Virus record (IMG/VR): IMGVR_UViG_3300044530_001005 | Coordinates: 1-37,410 of that record | DNA length: 37,410 nt | DNA from: a virus | Strand: one strand, 5' to 3' | Shown here: positions 32,712-37,410 of the stretch, piece by piece | Numbering within the stretch: position 1 is the first letter of the stretch | How the letters are laid out: each line of letters begins with the position of its first letter | Position numbers and translations under genes: made by a program | The notes under the pieces: model-generated | Seen by the model: only the letters and a program-made list of their open reading frames with translations | Told to the model about the DNA's origin: nothing | The model's database searches: none

Positions 32712-33506
32712 ATGCCAGTAAATCATTATTTTCAAGGCGGCCAAGGTATTGGCAATCAAGCTGAAAAAACACTTTACGAAGATTTAATTGTAGAGGGCCT
32801 ACAGATATATGGCCACGATGTCTATTATTTACCAAGAACATTAGTCAATAGAGATTTAATATTAGGTGAAGATACATCTAGTAGATTTGACGATAGTTAT
32901 TTAATTGAAATGTATTTTGAAACGTCTGAAGGATTTGCAGGTCAAAGAGAATTAATTAATAAGTTTGGATTAGAAATAAGAGAAGATACAACGTTTGTTA
33001 TTGCAAAAAGAAGTTGGCAAAATCAAGTAGATAATCCAATGACACAGATTGTAGAAGGCCGTCCTAATGAAGGAGATATTATATATTTTCCTTTAATGAA
33101 TAGTTTTTTTGAAATACAGTTTGTAGAAGATCAAGAGCCATTTTTTCAATTAGGTAATCTACCAGTTTATAAATTACGAGTAACACGTTGGGAATACAGT
33201 TCAGAAGAATTAAATACAGGCATTACAGAAATAGATGCTAAAGAAACTGATTACTCTTTAAATCTACTAAACAATAGATTTACTTTAGAGAATGAAACCG
33301 GTTCTTTACAATTAGAACAAGACCAGTCATCTGGTCAAGCTAACTTCTTCTTAAATGAAGAATCAACAACTACGACAACGGTGGCCACTCAATCTACCTA
33401 TGCACAAAATTTAGATTTAGATACAGAAGCTGGTTTTGATACACAGTCTGTAACTGATGATATATTAGACTTTACAGAAAGAAACCCATTTGGAGAAATT
33501 GATTAA
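32712..33506 (+). CDS. gp14: Neck protein gp14 (T4-like)
   Basis: A 264-residue protein immediately downstream of gp13, starting MPVNHYFQGGQGIGNQAEKT, a characteristic gp14 N-terminus in T4-like marine phages. It also has the conserved DVYYLPRTLVNRDLILGED and ends with a Gln/Thr-rich linker region and NPFGEID. It works with gp13 in the head-tail neck. The stop overlaps the gp15 start (TAATG). Confidence 0.92.
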   Translation: MPVNHYFQGGQGIGNQAEKTLYEDLIVEGLQIYGHDVYYLPRTLVNRDLILGEDTSSRFDDSYLIEMYFETSEGFAGQRELINKFGLEIREDTTFVIAKRSWQNQVDNPMTQIVEGRPNEGDIIYFPLMNSFFEIQFVEDQEPFFQLGNLPVYKLRVTRWEYSSEELNTGITEIDAKETDYSLNLLNNRFTLENETGSLQLEQDQSSGQANFFLNEESTTTTTVATQSTYAQNLDLDTEAGFDTQSVTDDILDFTERNPFGEID

Positions 33507-34312
33507 TGTTTGGTAATTTTTTTTACAACGAAGGAATGAGAAAGATAATAATTGCATTTGGTCAATTATTTAATAACATTGTTATTCAATCAACTTCAAG
33601 CACAGGTGCTGTAACTAAAAGATTAAAAGTACCTTTAGCCTATGCACCAAAAGAAAAGTTTTTAGTTAGACTTGACCAAAAACCAGATTTAGATGATCGT
33701 AGTTTTGCGATTACATTACCTAGATTAGGATTTGAAATTTCAGGTTTAGCATATGACGCTACAAGAAAATTAACAAGAGTTCAAAAATTTAAACAAGTTA
33801 AAACAGGTGAATCTGGTAAAGTTCTTAATTTTAATTATGTACCTGTGCCTTATAATATAAGTTTAAATTTATATGCATTTACTGCCACTGCTGAAAATGG
33901 TTTACAAATAGTAGAACAAATACTTCCTTTCTTTCAACCTGATTATACTGTAACTGTAAATGTTGTACCCGCTTTAAATATTAAAAGAGATATACCTATA
34001 ATTTTAAATAGTCTGTCATATGAAGATAGTTATTCAGGTGATTTTACGACTCGTAGGGCCGTTATATATACCTTAAACTTTACTGCCAAAACATATTTGT
34101 TTGGGCCTATGTCCAATCAAGGTGTTATTAAAACTGTACAGTCAGATATTTACACTGATACAAATACAACAACGGCAAAAAGAGAAGAAAGAATTGTGGT
34201 AGTGCCAGACCCTACTACGGCTGATGCAGATGATGATTTTGGATTTACAACAACAATTACTTCTTTTACCGACAGTAAGAAGTATAACCCCGTGACCGAT
34301 ACTGATAGTTAG
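33506..34312 (+). CDS. gp15: Tail sheath stabiliser/tail terminator gp15 (T4-like)
   Basis: A 268-residue protein with the gp15 opening MFGNFFYNEGMRKIIIAFGQ, then LFNNIVIQ, and a conserved segment around VPLAYAPKEKFLVRLDQKP and LPRLGFEISGLAYD. gp15 forms the hexameric ring that ends the tail tube and sheath and joins it to the neck. The start lies in the gp14 stop codon. After it the block is interrupted by a 2OG oxygenase gene. Confidence 0.92.
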   Translation: MFGNFFYNEGMRKIIIAFGQLFNNIVIQSTSSTGAVTKRLKVPLAYAPKEKFLVRLDQKPDLDDRSFAITLPRLGFEISGLAYDATRKLTRVQKFKQVKTGESGKVLNFNYVPVPYNISLNLYAFTATAENGLQIVEQILPFFQPDYTVTVNVVPALNIKRDIPIILNSLSYEDSYSGDFTTRRAVIYTLNFTAKTYLFGPMSNQGVIKTVQSDIYTDTNTTTAKREERIVVVPDPTTADADDDFGFTTTITSFTDSKKYNPVTDTDS

Positions 34313-34320
34313 TATAAATA
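34313..34320 (+). promoter_or_regulatory. T4-type late promoter core TATAAATA
   Basis: An exact core directly after the gp15 stop, 11 bases before the ATG of the inserted oxygenase gene. Confidence 0.65.
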
Positions 34321-34331
34321 TATAAGTTATT

Positions 34332-34826
34332 ATGTTTTATAAAATAGTTGATAATTTTTTACCAAAAAATGAATTTAAAATAATTCAAGATTTATTTTAT
34401 TCTCAAAATTTTCCTTGGTATTACAATAAAGGAGTTTCTTACACGAATATTTCACCAGATGGCATTTATTTTACTCATTTATTTTATTTTTTTGAAAAAG
34501 ATAATTTAAATGTCAGCAATCATTACAATCATATTTTACCAATTATTAGTAGATTAGATGTTAAGTCTATTTTACGAATTAAAGGTAATCTTTATTCAAA
34601 AACAAATACAATTTTTGAACACGGCGCACATACAGATTTTGATTTTAACCATAAAGGATTTTTATATTATGTTAATACTAACAATGGTTTTACTAAACTA
34701 AGTAATGGTATTAAAGTAGAATCTGTTGAAAATAGAGGTTTATTTTTTGATCCATCATTAATTCATAATAGTAGTACTTGTAGTGATAGTGATAGTAGAA
34801 TTAATATAAATTTTAATTATTTATAA
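34332..34826 (+). CDS. Small 2OG-Fe(II) oxygenase inserted between gp15 and gp16
   Basis: A 164-residue protein with H100-T-D102 (EHGAHTDFDF), H145 (SLIHNSSTCSDSDSR) and R156 (RININFNYL), a full HxD...H...R site. It is a paralogue of the protein at 26083, with the same order 'R.kgNLy ... HtDf ... lYYvNtnNGfT ... H ... R.nINfNYl'. It has its own late core and lies between neck and terminase genes, so it is expressed with virion assembly. Substrate unknown; a virion protein is a possible target given the setting (inference). Confidence 0.78.
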   Translation: MFYKIVDNFLPKNEFKIIQDLFYSQNFPWYYNKGVSYTNISPDGIYFTHLFYFFEKDNLNVSNHYNHILPIISRLDVKSILRIKGNLYSKTNTIFEHGAHTDFDFNHKGFLYYVNTNNGFTKLSNGIKVESVENRGLFFDPSLIHNSSTCSDSDSRININFNYL

Positions 34827-34839
34827 AATTAAATAAAAT

Positions 34840-35316
34840 ATGACAAAACTAGAAGATAAAGTAAACGAGATACTTGGCATAGAACCTGATAATAAACCTA
34901 CTTTAGAGTCTTTAATAAAGGTAGGAAATCCTTCTGTTCCTAGAATAGAAGATACAAACAAATCTGATGTAGATAACGATTACAAATATAGTAGAGATAA
35001 TTATTATGACCTTATACAAAAGGGTCAAGAAGCAATTGAAGGTATATTAGAAATTGCAAAAGAAGGACAACATCCAAGAGCATATGAAGTAGCAGGCCAA
35101 TTAATTACTAACGTTGCACAAACAGTAGATAAGTTACAAGACTTACAAAAAAAATTAAAAGATTTAAAAGACTTACCTAAAACTGCAAATCAAAATATTA
35201 AAAATGCTTTGTTTGTAGGTTCTACGGCTGAATTACAAAAAATGTTGAAAAGAGAAAATGAAAATATTAAAAGCACAATCATTAAATCCGAAGAAACAGA
35301 TATTTCAGATAAGTGA
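34840..35316 (+). CDS. gp16: Terminase small subunit gp16 (T4-like)
   Basis: A 158-residue protein with the hallmark DYKYSRDNYYDLIQKGQEAI, then EIAKEGQHPRAYEV, of T4-like gp16. A central coiled coil (about residues 80-115, VAQTVDKLQDLQKKLKDLKD) drives ring formation. It recognises phage DNA and stimulates the large terminase in headful packaging. It lies 13 bases after the oxygenase gene. Its 3' end overlaps the following small gene by 59 bases. Confidence 0.92.
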   Translation: MTKLEDKVNEILGIEPDNKPTLESLIKVGNPSVPRIEDTNKSDVDNDYKYSRDNYYDLIQKGQEAIEGILEIAKEGQHPRAYEVAGQLITNVAQTVDKLQDLQKKLKDLKDLPKTANQNIKNALFVGSTAELQKMLKRENENIKSTIIKSEETDISDK

Positions 35317-35545
35317 TTTAACTTATATAACACGTATAACTCCTTTAAAAGAGTTATTGAATGGTGAAGATATGATAGAACCTATTGAGATAATGAAACA
35401 CGAACAATCTGAAAATTTAAGATTAGGTGCGAATGGTGTTAACTTTGTTGAAAAGAAATATAGTGTATGGAGAGGCAATCAAAGAATACAGGCTGCATTA
35501 CAATTAGGTTATACACATATAGAAGGAATTATAATTAATGAGTGA
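35258..35545 (+). CDS. ParB/Srx-fold-like small protein between gp16 and gp17
   Basis: A 95-residue protein whose order 'QISDLTYITRI....LLNGEDMIEPIEI' and 'YSVWRGNQRIQAALQLGYTHIEGIIINE' matches the ParB N-terminal fold (…dG.hR..Aa..lG…i..iii). The ATG at 35258 lies 59 bases inside gp16, an unusually long overlap. The next in-frame ATG (residue 39) would remove the first beta-strand of the domain, so the longer form is preferred. Its stop overlaps the gp17 start by eight bases. It may bind DNA or a nucleotide near the terminase; function unknown. Confidence 0.6.
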   Translation: MKILKAQSLNPKKQIFQISDLTYITRITPLKELLNGEDMIEPIEIMKHEQSENLRLGANGVNFVEKKYSVWRGNQRIQAALQLGYTHIEGIIINE

Positions 35546-37169
35546 AGTTTATCTCGGTAATCCAAATTTAAAAAAAGTAAACGTACCTGTAGAGTTTACA
35601 CAAGAACAAATTTTAGAATTTGAAAAGTGTTCTAAAGACCCTTTATACTTTATACAAAACTATGTAAAGATAGTTTCTCTTGATTTAGGTTTAGTACCTT
35701 TCAAAATGTATAACTTTCAAAAAGAAATGGTTGGCACTATGCATAACAACCGTTTTACTATATGTAAATTACCAAGACAGTCAGGTAAATCAACAACAAT
35801 TGTATCTTATCTATTACATTATGTTCTGTTTAATCCAAATACTAACGTTGCCATACTTGCAAACAAATCATCTACAGCAAGAGATATATTAGGCCGTTTA
35901 CAATTGGCCTATGAGAATATACCAAAGTTTTTACAACAAGGTGTATTAAACTGGAACAAAGGTAATATAGAATTAGAGAACGGCAGTAAAGTCGTGGCCG
36001 CTGCAACTTCTTCAAGTGCAATCCGAGGAGGTTCTTATAACATAATCTTCTTAGACGAGTTTGCTTTCGTACCAGCCACTATTGCAGAACAATTTTTTAG
36101 TTCGGTGTTTCCTACAATTTCTTCTGGTAAAAGTACAAAGATGATTATTGTTTCTACACCTCACGGTATGAATATGTACTATAAGTTATGGACAGATGCC
36201 GTTAATAAGCAAAACGATTATATACCTATTGATGTACATTGGTCAGAAGTTCCAGGCCGAGATGAAAAATGGAAACAAGAAACAATACGAAATACAAGTC
36301 CTGAACAATTCCAACAGGAGTTTGAATGTGAATTTTTAGGTTCAATAGATACACTTATTAGTCCTACAAAAATTAAATCTACACCTTATATTAAACCTTT
36401 ACAGTCACAAGGTGGTTTAGATATATTTGAAAGGCCTGATAAAAATAAAATATACGTTTGTACTGTTGACGTGTCAAGAGGTCTTGCAAAAGATTATTCG
36501 GCCTTTATTATATTTGACGTAACCAAAATGCCTTATCGTGTTGTGGCCAAATACCGTAACAATGAAATTAAACCTTTAGTTTTTCCAAATGTAATCGAAC
36601 AAACTATAAAAGGATATAATCACGCTCATACATTGATTGAAGTAAACGATATAGGTGGCCAAATATCAGATGCATTACAATTTGATTTAGAGTATGACAA
36701 TCTATTAATGACTACACAAAGAGGTAGAGCTGGCCAGGTATTAGGTACGGCCTTTAGTGGTAGAGGCAGTCAATTAGGTATTCGTATGACTAAACAAATT
36801 AAAAAGATAGGTTGTTCTAATTTAAAAACTATTATTGAAGCAGATAAAATAGTTATAAATGACTTTAATATTATAGAAGAAATGTCTACCTTTTCACGTC
36901 AACACAATTCTTGGAAAGCTGAAGAAGGTTGTAATGATGATTTAATGACTTGTCTTATTATATTTGGCTGGTTATCTAATCAACCATACTTTAAAGAGTT
37001 AAGTAATTCTGATGTACGTTCTAAACTATATGAAGATCAGGCCAATATAATAGAACAAGATATGGCGCCTTTTGGCTTTATAGATGATGGTACACCAGAA
37101 GAAGATAAACCTTTTAAAGACGAATATGGAGAAGTGTGGCATCCTGTTACAAGGAGAGGTGAAAATTAG
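35538..37169 (+). CDS. gp17: Terminase large subunit gp17 (T4-like)
   Basis: A 543-residue packaging motor. The ATPase half has a Q-motif-like F60-Q61, Walker A LPRQSGKST (about residues 78-86, K84) and Walker B IIFLDEFAF with D173-E174. The nuclease half has the acidic strands VCTVDVSRG, IEVNDIGGQ and CNDDLMTCLI of the RNase-H-like headful nuclease. It cuts concatemers and pumps DNA into the prohead. Length and order are normal for T4-like phages. Start overlaps the previous stop by eight bases. Confidence 0.97.
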   Translation: MSEVYLGNPNLKKVNVPVEFTQEQILEFEKCSKDPLYFIQNYVKIVSLDLGLVPFKMYNFQKEMVGTMHNNRFTICKLPRQSGKSTTIVSYLLHYVLFNPNTNVAILANKSSTARDILGRLQLAYENIPKFLQQGVLNWNKGNIELENGSKVVAAATSSSAIRGGSYNIIFLDEFAFVPATIAEQFFSSVFPTISSGKSTKMIIVSTPHGMNMYYKLWTDAVNKQNDYIPIDVHWSEVPGRDEKWKQETIRNTSPEQFQQEFECEFLGSIDTLISPTKIKSTPYIKPLQSQGGLDIFERPDKNKIYVCTVDVSRGLAKDYSAFIIFDVTKMPYRVVAKYRNNEIKPLVFPNVIEQTIKGYNHAHTLIEVNDIGGQISDALQFDLEYDNLLMTTQRGRAGQVLGTAFSGRGSQLGIRMTKQIKKIGCSNLKTIIEADKIVINDFNIIEEMSTFSRQHNSWKAEEGCNDDLMTCLIIFGWLSNQPYFKELSNSDVRSKLYEDQANIIEQDMAPFGFIDDGTPEEDKPFKDEYGEVWHPVTRRGEN

Positions 37170-37185
37170 TACAAAATACGCATTT

Positions 37186-37193
37186 TATAAATA
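37186..37193 (+). promoter_or_regulatory. T4-type late promoter core TATAAATA
   Basis: An exact core after gp17, 93 bases upstream of the gp18 start. It gives an unusually long leader for this window. Confidence 0.65.
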
Positions 37194-37219
37194 GATGTAT
37201 ATGAAATTTTGACTATGGG

Positions 37220-37266
37220 CGTATGAATAATACGACAGTTGGACTATATGAAACAATTAGCTAATT
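37220..37266 (+). other. gp18 leader: hairpin, palindrome and 13-codon ORF
   Basis: The leader holds a 5-bp stem (CGTAT at 37220-37224 with ATACG at 37230-37234), a perfect 12-base palindrome AATTAGCTAATT at 37255-37266, and a 13-codon open frame (ATG at 37223, stop at 37262-37264). TATATGAAA occurs twice (37198 and 37245). A structured or regulatory leader is possible but not shown. Confidence 0.3.
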
Positions 37267-37272
37267 TATAAA

Positions 37273-37278
37273 AAGGAG
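37273..37278 (+). promoter_or_regulatory. Strong ribosome binding site of gp18 (AAGGAG)
   Basis: AAGGAG eight bases before the gp18 ATG, one of the best Shine-Dalgarno matches in the window, in keeping with the high copy number of the sheath protein. Confidence 0.75.
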
Positions 37279-37286
37279 AAAACCAA

Positions 37287-37410
37287 ATGGCATTTCAAGT
37301 ATCACCAGGTGTTCTCGTACAGGAAAGAGACCTAACAAGAATTATTCCAGCAGTATCAACGTCAGTTGGTGCTTTTGCAGGAGAGTTTAGAAAAGGTCCT
37401 TTAGATGAAA
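37287..37410 (+). CDS. gp18: Tail sheath protein gp18 (partial, cut by window end)
   Basis: The first 41 codons of the contractile tail sheath protein. The opening MAFQVSPGVLVQERDLTRII and PAVSTSVGAFAGEFRKGP are the standard gp18 N-terminus ('sPGV.v.E.Dlt..vp....s.ga..G.f..GP'), known from T4-like phages. The rest lies beyond the window. The ATG at 37287 follows a strong Shine-Dalgarno site and a long leader. Confidence 0.93.
   Translation, partial: MAFQVSPGVLVQERDLTRIIPAVSTSVGAFAGEFRKGPLDE

Overview
This window is part of an AT-rich genome of a T4-like marine myovirus (tailed phage). The right end carries the classic T4 morphogenesis order: neck proteins gp13 and gp14, tail terminator gp15, small terminase gp16, large terminase gp17 and the start of the tail sheath gp18. 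Copies of the T4-type late promoter core TATAAATA stand in front of most gene groups. The low GC content, the compact ATGA/TAATG gene overlaps and the accessory genes (2OG-Fe(II) oxygenases, heme oxygenase, ferredoxin-dependent bilin reductase, flavin-dependent halogenase, fatty-acid desaturase) resemble marine cyanophages and pelagiphages. No photosystem gene is present. The bilin reductase looks like the PcyX type known from uncultured ocean phages rather than PebS of cyanophages, so the host may not be a cyanobacterium. The host cannot be fixed from this window.

Layout. 1-2861: small protein, two virion structural proteins and two small unknown proteins. 2880-6793 (+): glycosyltransferase, methyltransferase-like protein, a radical SAM gene split in two frames, a nitroreductase-like protein and a second glycosyltransferase. 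6783-9599 (-): compact operon of two GNAT-like proteins, a PP-loop ATPase (asparagine-synthase type) and a 2OG-oxygenase-like protein. 9629-13310 (+): three 2OG-oxygenase-like proteins, an acyl desaturase and another 2OG-oxygenase-like protein. 13299-15118 (-): 2OG-like, GNAT-like and 2OG-like proteins. 15186-24655 (+): tail fibre and virion surface block, including a 1232-residue fibre with six carbohydrate-binding-like repeats and a polyglycine adhesin. 24661-28099: two unknown proteins, two 2OG oxygenases and a flavin-dependent halogenase. 28131-30766: two 2OG oxygenases, heme oxygenase and PcyX-like bilin reductase. 30768-31868: a secreted, probably outer-membrane beta-barrel protein. 31895-37410: neck, terminase and sheath genes, interrupted by one 2OG oxygenase between gp15 and gp16 and a ParB-like protein between gp16 and gp17.

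How the genes may work together. Heme oxygenase would open heme to biliverdin, CO and iron. The bilin reductase would reduce biliverdin with host ferredoxin. The released Fe(II) could serve the unusually large set of about twelve predicted Fe(II)/2-oxoglutarate oxygenases. Most gene groups, including the metabolic ones, carry the same late-promoter motif as the neck genes. This suggests that they are made together with virions, and that some may modify virion or cell-surface components. That functional link is inference. There is no gene-free stretch over 300 bases; the longest gap is the 117-base leader in front of gp18. No tRNA gene, CRISPR array or insertion sequence was seen.
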